Below are positions 17,302-25,980 of a stretch of DNA of 64,000 bases, piece after piece (the stretch's first letter is position 1; each line of letters starts with the position of its first letter). Under the pieces are notes generated by a model. That model was given only the letters and a program-made list of their open reading frames with translations. It was not told the origin of the DNA and did no database searches. The stretch is from Sutcliffiella horikoshii (GTDB lineage: Bacteria; Bacillota; Bacilli; Bacillales; Bacillaceae_I): the NCBI RefSeq assembly GCF_008180725.1, contig NZ_VTEV01000009.1, positions 58,377-122,376 of the forward strand, read 5' to 3'. A program made the position numbers and the translations under genes.

Positions 17302-18513
17302 ATGAAGGAAGTAGTAATTGTAGATGCTTGCCGAACACCGATTGGAAGGTATAAAGGCGCTTTAAAGAGCGTCCGACCAGATGACCTTGGGGCGATTGTC
17401 ATTAAGGCCCTAGTAGAACGAAACCAAGATGTACCTGTCAATGAAATAGAGGAAGTCGTGTTCGGTAATGCCAATCAAGCAGGAGAAGATAACCGTAATG
17501 TAGCGAGGATGAGTGCACTATTGGCTGGTCTTCCTGTAGAGGTTGCAGGGACTACGATCAACCGTTTATGCGGTTCCGGTCTTGATGCGGTGAATTATGC
17601 GGCACGGGCCATTATGGTAGGAGAAGGCGACATTTTCATAGCTGGCGGGACTGAGAGCATGACAAGGGCTCCTTTTGTCATGGCAAAACCAGAAATGGAC
17701 TATCCTCGAGGAAACATGGAACTGATGGATACCACCATCGGCTGGAGATTCACAAACAGAAAACTTGAAAAAATGTACGGAGTAGATACGATGCCGCAAA
17801 CGGCTGAAAACGTGGCAAAAGAATTCTCCGTCTCCCGTGAAGATCAAGACGTATTTGCTTATGAAAGCCAGCAAAAAGCAAAAATGGCAATGGAATCCGG
17901 TCGCTTTAAAGAAGAAATGGTACCAGTCACTATTGTGGATAGAAAAGGCAAAGAAACAATTGTAGACTGCGACGAACACCCTCGACCTGATACAACTTTG
18001 GAGAAACTGAGCAATCTGAAGCCTATTTTTGGCGAAGGTACGACAATCACAGCAGGCAACGCTTCCGGAGTGAATGATGGCGCATCGGCATTGCTTTTGA
18101 TGAGTGCAGAAAAAGCGAAGGAGCTTGGCTTAACGCCGTTAGCGAAGTATGTAACTTCTGCCGCAGCTGGACTTACTCCTTCCATTATGGGGATTGGGCC
18201 GATATATGCCACAAGGAAAGCACTCACTAGGGCAGGTCTGTCTGTTGGAAATCTTGACCTCATCGAATTAAATGAAGCATTTGCATCCCAATCGCTTGAA
18301 TGTATACGGAAACTAGAATTAGATCCAAGTAGAGTGAATGTTAACGGGGGGGCAATTGCGTTTGGACATCCTCTTGGTGCCAGCGGGGCGAGGATCTTAA
18401 CGACGCTTGTGCATGAAATGAACAAGCGGGACGTGCGATACGGCCTAGCAACAATGTGTGTAGGGGTAGGTCAGGGGATCGCGACAATAGTAGAGAGACC
18501 ACAAGAATCGTAG
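17302..18513 (+). CDS. paaJ: 3-oxoadipyl-CoA thiolase PaaJ
   Basis: 403-residue thiolase giving succinyl-CoA and acetyl-CoA from 3-oxoadipyl-CoA, last step of the pathway; it may also cleave the C8 intermediate. Catalytic Cys90 (NRLCGSG), His356 (AFGHPLGASGAR) and Cys386 (MCVGVGQG) are all present. The GGTGVFG-like insertion is not seen. GAGAGGTG six bases before the ATG at 17302 fixes the start, against a GTG at 17293 that lies inside the ribosome site. Ends the catabolic part of the cluster, 146 bases before paaX. Confidence 0.93.
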   Translation: MKEVVIVDACRTPIGRYKGALKSVRPDDLGAIVIKALVERNQDVPVNEIEEVVFGNANQAGEDNRNVARMSALLAGLPVEVAGTTINRLCGSGLDAVNYAARAIMVGEGDIFIAGGTESMTRAPFVMAKPEMDYPRGNMELMDTTIGWRFTNRKLEKMYGVDTMPQTAENVAKEFSVSREDQDVFAYESQQKAKMAMESGRFKEEMVPVTIVDRKGKETIVDCDEHPRPDTTLEKLSNLKPIFGEGTTITAGNASGVNDGASALLLMSAEKAKELGLTPLAKYVTSAAAGLTPSIMGIGPIYATRKALTRAGLSVGNLDLIELNEAFASQSLECIRKLELDPSRVNVNGGAIAFGHPLGASGARILTTLVHEMNKRDVRYGLATMCVGVGQGIATIVERPQES

Positions 18514-18580
18514 GGCATAATGCTCTATGGTTCTTTGAGGTGCTTTTGGATGTGTGGGTGCGTTTCCATTTCCACCTTTT

Positions 18581-18640
18581 CTATAACGCGTTACTCTGTT
18601 AAAATTAAATTAGTGTAATATAACGATTTGATATTTGTAG
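18581..18640 (+). promoter_or_regulatory. Putative paaX promoter with degenerate operator
   Basis: TAATAT at 18616-18621 is followed 3 nt later by CG of AACGATTTG, the same placement as in the strong sites, and CTATAACGCGTTAC (18581-18594), a palindrome around ACGCGT, lies at the -35 region. Suggests autoregulation; the match is partial. Confidence 0.35.
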
Positions 18641-18659
18641 TAGGAAGAGGATGCAGGAA

Positions 18660-19535
18660 ATGAATACGAGATCAATGATTTTTACCTTATATGGTGATTA
18701 TGTTAGGCATTATGGGAATAAAATTTGGATCGGAAGCTTAATCAAATTACTAAATGAGTTTGGACATAATGACCAAGCGGTGCGAGCTGCGATATCGCGA
18801 ATGAATAAGCAGGGATGGGTTCAAGCGGAGAAAAAAGGAAACAAAAGTTATTATTTTTTGACAGAACGAGGCGTGAAGAGAATTGACGAAGCGGCGAAAC
18901 GTATTTTCAAGCTGAAGACCGATAGCTGGGATGGGAAATGGCGCATGCTGATGTATACCATTCCAGAAGAAATAAGAAGTGTTCGAGATGAATTGCGTAA
19001 AGAATTGGTGTGGAGTGGCTTTGGTACATTATCAAATAGCTGTTGGATTTCACCCAATTCACTAGAAAAACAAGTACACGATTTAATTTCCAAATACGAA
19101 ATAGAAGAGTATGTAGACTTTTTCATTTCGGAGTATCACGGGCCTTTTGAAAATGAACGACTTGTCATGAAAAGTTGGGATCTTAATGAGATTAATGGCA
19201 GGTATCAACAATTCATTCAAGAATACAGTCAAAAATATATTATCGATAAGAATAAAATTGGGAAAGGCCAAATGACAGACGCGGAATGTTTCGTGGAGCG
19301 GACCAAGCTTGTACATGAATACAGAAAGTTTTTGTTCGTTGATCCAGGACTGCCAGAGGAGCTGTTGCCAGATATGTGGCTGGGCAGTCATGCTGCATCT
19401 TTGTTTAGTGAGTATTACAAAGAATTGGCAGAGCCTGCTTCTCGGTTTTTTGAAGAGGTCTTTGAGGATGGTAATGAGTTGGAATTGAAGGATAAGAAGT
19501 ATGATGTGATGAATCATCCTTATATTATGGAGTGA
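18660..19535 (+). CDS. paaX: Phenylacetate pathway repressor PaaX
   Basis: 291-residue PaaX-family transcription factor. N-terminal winged helix (about residues 1-85): MIFTLYGDYVRHYGNKIWIGSL, then GHNDQAVRAAISRMNKQGWV and NKSYYFLTERG. A central domain with WDGKWRMLMYTIPEE and the C-terminal PaaX domain with FVDPGLPEELLP complete the family. In E. coli PaaX represses paa promoters until phenylacetyl-CoA binds. The ATG at 18651 touches the GGAAGAGG site directly, so the ATG at 18660 is the better start. It is the only regulator in the catabolic region. Confidence 0.93.
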   Translation: MNTRSMIFTLYGDYVRHYGNKIWIGSLIKLLNEFGHNDQAVRAAISRMNKQGWVQAEKKGNKSYYFLTERGVKRIDEAAKRIFKLKTDSWDGKWRMLMYTIPEEIRSVRDELRKELVWSGFGTLSNSCWISPNSLEKQVHDLISKYEIEEYVDFFISEYHGPFENERLVMKSWDLNEINGRYQQFIQEYSQKYIIDKNKIGKGQMTDAECFVERTKLVHEYRKFLFVDPGLPEELLPDMWLGSHAASLFSEYYKELAEPASRFFEEVFEDGNELELKDKKYDVMNHPYIME

Positions 19536-19540
19536 AGGGA

Positions 19541-19576
19541 GCATTTCCACTAGGGTTGGTGGGAGTGCTTTTTTTA
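19541..19576 (+). terminator. Terminator after paaX
   Basis: Stem agcatttccac / gtgggagtgct with wobble pairs, followed by seven T. Confidence 0.75.
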
Positions 19577-19661
19577 TTGTTTTCGGGTGGTGGGTGTTTG
19601 AGATATTTGTTTACATAACATTATTATGGTTGGCATAACTGTTGTCGATTATTGTTGAAAG

Positions 19662-19787
19662 GTAGAAGGTCGGCTGGAAAGTGTAGAAGGTTCGTTATTT
19701 ATAGTAGAAGGTCAGCTGGAAAGTGTAGAAGGTTCGTTATTTCTGGTAGAAGGTCCTTAAGAAAGTGTAGATGTTTCATATTTTAAT
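19662..19787 (+). repeat. 42-bp tandem repeat, 3 units
   Basis: Units begin at 19662, 19704 and 19746 with gtagaaggtc; each also carries an internal gtagaaggttcgttattt. The third is more diverged. Lies between the paaX terminator and the second 52-bp array; unrelated in sequence to that array. The following 19788-19895 is AT-rich without recognisable features. Confidence 0.85.
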
Positions 19788-19895
19788 GTACAAAATCAAT
19801 ATAAAGTTGTAGAACCAAGCAAACTCAATCTAAAAAGACAGAACCAAAAAATCAATCAATTCATCAAATATCGAATTAAATTAAAAAGCACCTTT

Positions 19896-20312
19896 ATGAA
19901 GACCTCTCTACTACTATTTTCTCGTCATCGAAGTCTTCATCCCGTCTATGAGAACCTCTCTATCCCTCTTTTCTCGTCATCGAAGTCTTCATCCCGTCTA
20001 TGAGAACCTCTCTATCCCTCTTTTCACGTCATCGAAGTCTTCATCACGTCTATGAGAACCTCTCTACTACTATTTTCTCGTCATCGAAGTCTTCATCCCA
20101 TCTATGAGAACCTCTCTATCCCAATTTTCTCATCATCGAAGTCTTCATCCCGTCTATGAGAACCTCTCTACTACTATTTTCTCGTCATCGAAGTCTTCAT
20201 CCCGTCTATGAGAACCTCTCTACCCCTATTTTCTCGTCATCGAAGTCCTTCATCAATATCATGAATTCCTCTCTACTCCTTAATCCTTCTCACAGGGCTC
20301 CTCATCACCACA
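19896..20312 (-). repeat. 52-bp tandem repeat array, locus 2 (about 8 units, inverted)
   Basis: Unit starts at 19896, 19948, 20000, 20052, 20104, 20156, 20208 and a diverged last unit near 20261. The reverse complement of each (gatgaagacttcgatgacga ... gaggttctcat) matches the units of the other three arrays. Here both arms have drifted (tgagaacctc, gaagtcttcat), keeping period and layout. Fills the space between paaX and the convergent ytoA-like gene. Confidence 0.93.
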
Positions 20313-20313
20313 A

Positions 20314-20348
20314 ACAAAAAACCGGGCCATCTAAATACTAGCCCGGTC
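20314..20348 (-). terminator. Terminator of the minus-strand hexapeptide protein gene
   Basis: Read on the minus strand: stem accgggc / gcccggt (20341-20347 with 20321-20327) then TTTTTTG. Confidence 0.85.
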
Positions 20349-20368
20349 CCACACGCAACTCCCGTCCC

Positions 20369-20884
20369 TCAATCTCCCAATTCCTCCAGATAATCTTTCC
20401 CTTTTTGCACATATGTATCAATCGATAGCTGTATAAGCTCCAAATCCTTGTCTGTTAACTCACGAATAACTTTTCCTGGAGACCCTACGACCAATGAACG
20501 TGGAGGAATCTTTTTACCGGAAGGAATTAAAGTATTGGCACCAATGATACTTTCTTCACCAATATCAGCTCCATCCAAAATAGTGGAACCCATTCCTACA
20601 ATGCATCGCTTTCTAACTGTACAGCCGTGAAGAATGGCAGTATGTCCTACTGTTACCTCATCCTCCACCACCAAAGGAAATCCTTCATATAAATGCGCAG
20701 TTACATTATCCTGGATGCTGCATCTTTTCCCAATTGTTATTGGTCCTTCATCACCTCGAAGAACGGCGTTAAACCAAACGGTCGATTCTTCCCCAATGGT
20801 AACGTCACCAATAATTCGTGCGCCAGGTGCTACAAATACTGAATCATGAAGTTGTGGTTTCTTCCCACCAAAAGGATAAATCAT
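20369..20884 (-). CDS. Gamma-carbonic-anhydrase-like hexapeptide protein (YtoA/PaaY-like)
   Basis: 171-residue left-handed beta-helix protein with repeated [LIV]GxxxxI hexapeptides. The three metal His of gamma-carbonic anhydrases are suggested by TAHLYEG and VGHTAILHGC. B. subtilis YtoA is of this kind. Its position beside the paa genes also recalls PaaY, a hexapeptide thioesterase that clears dead-end CoA thioesters in E. coli; sequence motifs alone do not separate the two. It is divergently arranged with the next gene and separated from paaX by repeats, so membership in the pathway is uncertain. Confidence 0.8.
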   Translation of the reverse strand: MIYPFGGKKPQLHDSVFVAPGARIIGDVTIGEESTVWFNAVLRGDEGPITIGKRCSIQDNVTAHLYEGFPLVVEDEVTVGHTAILHGCTVRKRCIVGMGSTILDGADIGEESIIGANTLIPSGKKIPPRSLVVGSPGKVIRELTDKDLELIQLSIDTYVQKGKDYLEELGD

Positions 20885-20959
20885 TCATCACTCACTCCCA
20901 ATTATTATTGTCTAAATATTAAAATTAGTATAACATTATTTTTACGAGGGGTGAAATAA

Positions 20960-21910
20960 ATGATGAATAAAATACAAGAAATTCTCAACATAAACTTTCC
21001 GATCATTCAAGGTGGAATGGGAAACATCAGTAATGCGCCATTAACTTCAGCGGTCTCCAATGCAGGAGGTCTTGGTACAATAGGGGCAGGTACGATGAAG
21101 CCGGAAGACGTGGAAGAAATCATCAAACAAACCAAAAAACTTACCGATAAACCTTTTGCTGTGAATGTCGCGCTGTCTGTTTCTCCTTACACAAAAGAGG
21201 TATTGAAACTCATTATTAAGCACCAAGTTCCGGTTGTTTCCCTTTCCGCAGGGAATCCCGCTCCTTACATTCCAAAGCTAAAAGAAAATGGCATAACGGT
21301 CATATGTGTGGTTGCTTCACCAAAACAGGCAATAAAAGCAGAAAATGCTGGAGCTGATATTATTGTGGCAGAAGGTTATGAAGCTGCCGGTATCAATTCA
21401 AACCTTGAAACCACCACTATGACTTTGATACCACAAGTGGTAGAGGCTGTGTCCATTCCAGTAATAGCGGCAGGTGGAATAGGGAATGGAAAAGGGCTAG
21501 CTGCAGCTTTGGCCCTTGGTGCCTCTGGAGTGCAAATGGGGACAAGGTTAATTGCAACGAAAGAAGCACCGTTTCATAGTCATTATAAAAACTCCATCTT
21601 AGCAGCTGACGATCAGGGTACTGTCATTGTGGGCAGATCTGTCGGAAGGGTGAGGAGGGTTCTTCGTACTCCATATGCAGACCAGCTCCTTAAAAAAGAG
21701 CAGGAAGGGATTACGCTTGAGGAGTTTAATTTGCTGACTACCGAAGATCACCATATTAAAGGTGCAGTAGAGGGAGAGCTGGAACAAGGTTTTATCAACG
21801 GTGGTCAAATATCCAGTATCATAAATACGATACCAACTGTTAGTGAACTATTGGAGCAGATGGTGACAGAAGCAAAAGAGCAGCTTCATAAAGCCATGGC
21901 GCAATTTTAA
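20960..21910 (+). CDS. NAD(P)H-dependent flavin oxidoreductase, nitronate monooxygenase/FabK family
   Basis: 316-residue FMN TIM-barrel protein. NFPIIQGGMGNISNAPLTSAVSNAGGLGTIGAG at the N-terminus, ADIIVAEGYEAAGI (with EGxEAxG of the family), VSIPVIAAGGIGNG and ALGASGVQMGTRLIAT are FMN/phosphate-binding motifs. B. subtilis YrpB is alike. Could be a nitronate monooxygenase, an enoyl-ACP reductase of FabK type or another flavin reductase; the missing PaaE-like electron donor nearby makes it worth remembering, but it has no iron-sulfur motif. Two ATG codons stand in tandem after GAGGGGTG; either may start. Confidence 0.85.
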   Translation: MMNKIQEILNINFPIIQGGMGNISNAPLTSAVSNAGGLGTIGAGTMKPEDVEEIIKQTKKLTDKPFAVNVALSVSPYTKEVLKLIIKHQVPVVSLSAGNPAPYIPKLKENGITVICVVASPKQAIKAENAGADIIVAEGYEAAGINSNLETTTMTLIPQVVEAVSIPVIAAGGIGNGKGLAAALALGASGVQMGTRLIATKEAPFHSHYKNSILAADDQGTVIVGRSVGRVRRVLRTPYADQLLKKEQEGITLEEFNLLTTEDHHIKGAVEGELEQGFINGGQISSIINTIPTVSELLEQMVTEAKEQLHKAMAQF

Positions 21911-21915
21911 GTAGC

Positions 21916-21953
21916 AAGAAACCTCTTATCCACTCAGAGGTTTCTTTTTTTAT
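21916..21953 (+). terminator. Terminator after the flavin oxidoreductase gene
   Basis: Stem aagaaacctct / agaggtttctt then T run. Confidence 0.88.
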
Positions 21954-22034
21954 TTACAAAAAAGAAAAAGGGTTTTAGGGGAAAATGGCGTATTTATTGT
22001 AAAATAATATATTTATTTAAATTTTTCGAATATA

Positions 22035-22064
22035 TTGACACTATTTGATTTTAGGTGGTAATAT
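22035..22064 (+). promoter_or_regulatory. SigA promoter of the ABC importer operon
   Basis: TTGACA (22035-22040), 18-bp spacer, TAATAT (22059-22064). Confidence 0.78.
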
Positions 22065-22088
22065 AACGTTGAAAAAACGAATAACGTT
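22065..22088 (+). promoter_or_regulatory. Probable PaaX operator at the ABC importer
   Basis: Core CGTTGAAAAAACG (22067-22079), 3 nt after the -10 box, with flanking AACGTT on both sides (22065-22070 and 22083-22088). Same core and spacing as at paaA and the thioesterase operon. Confidence 0.65.
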
Positions 22089-22178
22089 TTACTCATCATA
22101 GATAGACATATAATGTAAACGGTTTCAAAAGCTTACATAATTTTATGTAGCTTAAAAACATATATAAGGGGGATAAGA

Positions 22179-23177
22179 ATGAAAAAATTTAAGATGAAAT
22201 CTATTTTGGCTAGTATGGCATGTGCTGCGTTATTGGTCGGGTGCAGTTCCGACTCAACAAGCGGGGATGCAAAGGACGAAGTAGTGATTGGTGTTACCCA
22301 AATTGCAGAACATCCTTCTTTGGATGCAGCATTCGAAGGATTTAAGAAAGCATTAGAAGACAACGGCTACAAAGAAGGCGAGAATGTTAAATATGATGTT
22401 CAAAACGCCCAAGGAGATCCAAATAATAACAAGCCTATTGCAGATAAATTTGTAGCAGATGAAGTAGATATGATTTTTGCAAACTCCACTCCAAGTGCAC
22501 AAAGTGCTTTGCAGGCAACAAAAGATATTCCAATCATTTTTACATCAGTAACAGATCCTGTTGGTGCCCAGTTAGTAGAGTCCTTTGAAAAGCCAGGGGA
22601 TAACATTACAGGTACTTCAGATACACACCCTGATGCGATTGCCACTACCATTAATTTCATGGTGGACGAGCTTGGTGCGAAAAACATCGGTGTAATCTAT
22701 AATACTGGAGAACAAAACTCCGTTGTTCAGGTAGAGGCTGTGAAAAGCCTAGTTGAAGAAAAAGGTGGATCCTTGGTAGAAGCATCAGTTTCTACATCTG
22801 CAGAGGTTCAGCAGGCTGCAGAATCTTTAATTGGAAGAGTAGATGCTATCTATATGCCAACTGATAATACGGTTGTATCAGCGATTCAGTCGCTTATTAG
22901 TGTGGCGACTACAGAAAAGATTCCTTTGTTTGCAGGAGATCTTGATTCCATGGAAGCAGGGGCAGTGGCAGCAAGTGGATTTAATTACTATGACTTAGGT
23001 TATGAGACTGGCTTGATGGCTGTTCAAGTTCTAAAAGGGGAAAAAGACCCTTCTGAAATTCCGGTATCCTATCCACAGAGTCTGAAGTTAACAATTAATA
23101 CAGATGCTGCAGAAGCTCAAGGTTTGGAAGTGCAGGATGCTTGGAGTGAAATGGCAGAGTTTTATGATGAAAAATAA
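22179..23177 (+). CDS. ABC transporter substrate-binding lipoprotein (TrpX/YtrP-type)
   Basis: 332-residue periplasmic-binding-protein-like lipoprotein with lipobox LLVGC (Cys22) and Ser/Asp-rich linker. The family (ABC_sub_bind, often annotated tryptophan/tyrosine-binding) is suggested by VIGVTQIAEHPSLDAAFEGFKKAL, DMIFANSTPSAQSAL, PIIFTSVTDPVGAQLV and FNYYDLGYETGLMAVQVL. First gene of a three-gene operon with permease and ATPase. The PaaX-type operator in its promoter argues for an aromatic ligand such as Phe, Trp or an arylacetate; this is inference. Confidence 0.88.
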   Translation: MKKFKMKSILASMACAALLVGCSSDSTSGDAKDEVVIGVTQIAEHPSLDAAFEGFKKALEDNGYKEGENVKYDVQNAQGDPNNNKPIADKFVADEVDMIFANSTPSAQSALQATKDIPIIFTSVTDPVGAQLVESFEKPGDNITGTSDTHPDAIATTINFMVDELGAKNIGVIYNTGEQNSVVQVEAVKSLVEEKGGSLVEASVSTSAEVQQAAESLIGRVDAIYMPTDNTVVSAIQSLISVATTEKIPLFAGDLDSMEAGAVAASGFNYYDLGYETGLMAVQVLKGEKDPSEIPVSYPQSLKLTINTDAAEAQGLEVQDAWSEMAEFYDEK

Positions 23178-23210
23178 GAGTTTATAAGACAACGAGGAGA
23201 TGATTCTGAC

Positions 23211-24233
23211 ATGATAACAGCAATTTTTGGTTCAGTTGAATTGGGAATCATCTACGCAATCATGGCCCTAGGGGTATATCTTTCCTTTAGGGTCCTTGAT
23301 TTTCCCGATTTGACGGTAGATGGTAGCTTTGTAACTGGCGCTGCAGTTGCTGCGACAATGATTGTCAGCGGGTATAGTCCCGTTACAGCAACAGTGGTAG
23401 CGATGTTTGCAGGATTTATCGCAGGCTGTATTACCGGTTCCTTACATACGTTTGGAAAAATCAATCCACTTTTATCTGGTATTTTAATGATGATTGCTCT
23501 TTATTCTATTAATTTGCGAATAATGGGAAGGTCCAATGTGCCATTATTAAATAGTGATACTTTTTTCACCAACATCCGTTCCTGGTGGGGGAACACAGGA
23601 ATAGATGAGTTTTTAAACAATATCTTTACATCTATTGGATTAGGCGGTTTCGTTCCGAGAACATGGGGAATTATCGTCATTATGTTGATTGTTACATTCG
23701 CGATAAAAGTTTTAGCAGATTTGTTTTTAAAAACGGAAATTGGCTTGGCTATCAGAGCGACAGGTGATAATAAGCGGATGATTCGAAGCCTTTCAGCCAA
23801 TACAAGCGGACTAGTTATTCTTGGTTTGGGAATCTCCAATGCCATGGTTGCATTCTCAGGTGCATTGATTGCCCAGCATGGCGGGTATGCAGATGTTGGA
23901 ATGGGGATCGGGATGATTATCATCGGCTTGGCATCTGTTATTATCGGAGAGGCCATTTTCGGTACAAGAACAATTGCATGGACCACTTTTGCTGTTATTG
24001 GTGGCGCCATCATCTATCGTATAGTCGTGACGCTTGCATTAAGGGTAGAATTCTTAGAAACAGGTGACCTGAAAGCCATAACGGCAACGATTGTTATTTT
24101 GGCACTTATCACCCCTAAATTCATTGAAAGTTATAAAGATAGAAAGCGGAAGAAACAGAAGCTGTTAAAGCTTGGAACTCTTCATTCTGCAAATGAAAAG
24201 GGGGATCAACGTGCTACACTTAACACAGATTAA
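23211..24233 (+). CDS. ABC transporter permease (TrpY-type)
   Basis: 340-residue integral membrane protein with about nine hydrophobic segments, of the branched-chain/BmpA-like permease superfamily: LGVYLSFRVLDFPDLTVDGS near the N-terminus, NPLLSGILMMIALYSINLRIMG, GLAIRATGDNKRMIRSLSAN (coupling loop to the ATPase) and SGALIAQHGGYADVGMGIGM. A basic C-terminal tail follows. Its end overlaps the region upstream of the ATPase start (by 23 bases). Single permease, so probably a homodimer. Confidence 0.9.
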   Translation: MITAIFGSVELGIIYAIMALGVYLSFRVLDFPDLTVDGSFVTGAAVAATMIVSGYSPVTATVVAMFAGFIAGCITGSLHTFGKINPLLSGILMMIALYSINLRIMGRSNVPLLNSDTFFTNIRSWWGNTGIDEFLNNIFTSIGLGGFVPRTWGIIVIMLIVTFAIKVLADLFLKTEIGLAIRATGDNKRMIRSLSANTSGLVILGLGISNAMVAFSGALIAQHGGYADVGMGIGMIIIGLASVIIGEAIFGTRTIAWTTFAVIGGAIIYRIVVTLALRVEFLETGDLKAITATIVILALITPKFIESYKDRKRKKQKLLKLGTLHSANEKGDQRATLNTD

Positions 24234-25005
24234 CAAAATCTTCAATGAAGGAACACTAGATGAAAAAAATGCACTTGATACCATCAACCTTTCTCTGAAA
24301 AAAGGGGATTTCGTCACCATCATTGGTAGTAACGGTGCCGGTAAGTCTACTTTAATGAATATGATTTCAGGAGTACTGACGCCTGATACCGGAAAAGTAG
24401 AAATTGATGGGCGCGATGTCACCTATATGGCAGAGCACAGAAGGGCAAAATATATCGGAAGAGTGTTTCAGGACCCGATGGCAGGAACGGCTCCGACGAT
24501 GACGATTGAAGAGAATTTAGCAATGGCTTTTTCCCGGAATAAAAATCGCACATTAAAGATGGGCGTCACTAAAAAGAGAAAAGCATATTTTAAAGAAGTT
24601 CTGGAGACGTTGCACCTTGGTTTGGAAAATAGATTGAGTGCAAAAGTTGGATTGCTTTCAGGTGGGGAAAGACAAGCATTGTCCCTGTTAATGGCAACAT
24701 TTACGGAACCGGATATTCTTCTTTTAGATGAACATACGGCAGCGCTTGATCCATCTCGTGCAGAATTGATCACCAACATCACAAAAGAAATTGTTGCAGA
24801 TAAAGGGTTGACGACATTGATGGTAACCCATAACATGCAACAGGCACTTGATCTTGGGAATCGATTGATTATGATGGACAAGGGACAAATTATTTTGGAA
24901 GTAGGAGAGGAAGAAAAGAAATCTCTTACTATTGAACGTTTGTTAGCTGAATTCCAGCGAATACGCGGACAAGCAATGACTAACGACAGAGCATTATTAA
25001 GTTGA
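24211..25005 (+). CDS. ABC transporter ATP-binding protein (TrpZ-type)
   Basis: 264-residue ATPase of the importer. Walker A GSNGAGKS (about residues 38-45), signature LSGGERQALSL, Walker B DILLLDEHTAALDP and H-loop VTHNM are intact. The frame reaches back to 24172, but GGGGG six bases before the GTG at 24211 marks the start, overlapping the permease gene. Ends in a strong terminator. Confidence 0.92.
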   Translation: MLHLTQINKIFNEGTLDEKNALDTINLSLKKGDFVTIIGSNGAGKSTLMNMISGVLTPDTGKVEIDGRDVTYMAEHRRAKYIGRVFQDPMAGTAPTMTIEENLAMAFSRNKNRTLKMGVTKKRKAYFKEVLETLHLGLENRLSAKVGLLSGGERQALSLLMATFTEPDILLLDEHTAALDPSRAELITNITKEIVADKGLTTLMVTHNMQQALDLGNRLIMMDKGQIILEVGEEEKKSLTIERLLAEFQRIRGQAMTNDRALLS

Positions 25006-25010
25006 TAATA

Positions 25011-25048
25011 AAAAGAGGGGAATGGCCTGGTCATTTTCCTCTTTTTTT
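25011..25048 (+). terminator. Terminator after the ABC operon
   Basis: Stem aaaaagaggggaatg / cattttcctcttttt around GCCTGGT, then T run. Confidence 0.88.
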
Positions 25049-25104
25049 ATTGTTTGAGAAGATCAAATTGTGGATTGTCTTCAGAGTAATTCTTGATCGT
25101 CGTT

Positions 25105-25838
25105 GTGAAGACCTCAGAGACGAGGAGTCAGGAGTAGCGAGGTCCTCATCGCCACTATGAAGACCTCAGAGACGAAAAAACAGGAGTAGCGAGGTCCTCA
25201 TCGCCGATATGAAGACCTCAGAGACGAGAAAACAGGTGTAGCGAGGTCCTCATCGCCGTTATGAAGACCTCAGAGACGAGGAGTCAGGAGTAGCAAGGTC
25301 CTCATCGCCGTTATGAAGACCTCAGAGACGAGAAAACAGGAGTAGCGAGGTCCTCATCGCCGTTATGAAGACCTCAGAGACGAGGAATCAGGAGTAGCGA
25401 GGTCCTCATCGCCGATATGAAGACCTCAAAGACGAGGAGTCAGGAGTAGCGAGGTCCTCATCGCCGATATGAAGACCTCAGAGACGAGAAAACAGGAGTA
25501 GCGAGGTCCTCATCGCCGTTATGAAGACCTCAGGGACTAGAAAACAGGAGTAGCAAGGTCCTCATCGCCGTTATGAAGACCTCAGGGACGAGGAATCAGG
25601 AGTAGAGAGGTCCTCATCGCCACTATGAAGACCTCAGAGACGAGAAAACAGGAGTAGCGAGGTCCTTATCGTCGTTATGAAGACCTCAGTGACGAGGAAT
25701 CAGGAGTAGAGAGGTCCTCATCACCGATATGAAGACCTCAGGGACTAGAAAACAGGAGTAGCGAGGTCCTCATCGCCGTTATGAAGACCTCAGAGACGAG
25801 AAATTAGGAGTAGAGAGGTCCTCATCGTCACCACTATG
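25105..25838 (+). repeat. 52-bp tandem repeat array, locus 3 (14 units)
   Basis: Largest array: 14 units, period 52, each tgaagacctcagagacgag ... ggagtagcgaggtcctcatc with gccgttat joining units. Centres alternate between two versions (gaggagtcagg and gagaaaacagg), so higher-order duplication of unit pairs is likely. Unit ends form an inverted repeat. Fills the gap between the ABC operon terminator and the palindromic element before the thioesterase operon. 25839-25980 shows nothing further. Confidence 0.96.
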
Positions 25839-25980
25839 AAGCTTATTGAAATAGTCAAAGACAATCGCACGCCTTCCACTTCAATCAACAAGAAAGCTAC
25901 TTAAATTTAAGAGGTTATGAAAAGGCAACTTTAACTGGAGTAGATTAAAAAGCATTCATTTAACATTTATACATTTTTCA

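Noticed and set aside
19896..20341. Open frames through the repeat arrays (for example 20156-20341 and 45985-46188)
   Set aside because: They are by-products of repeat units whose length keeps stops rare; no ribosome site, and frames shift between units since 52 is not a multiple of three.
20369..20884. Firm assignment as PaaY
   Set aside because: The protein fits both YtoA-type gamma-carbonic anhydrases and PaaY; it is on the other strand, past repeats, and has no PaaX-type site.
25105..25838. CRISPR array
   Set aside because: Period is constant at 52 bp, but the whole unit is repeated with only slight variation; there are no unique spacers between short identical repeats and no cas genes.
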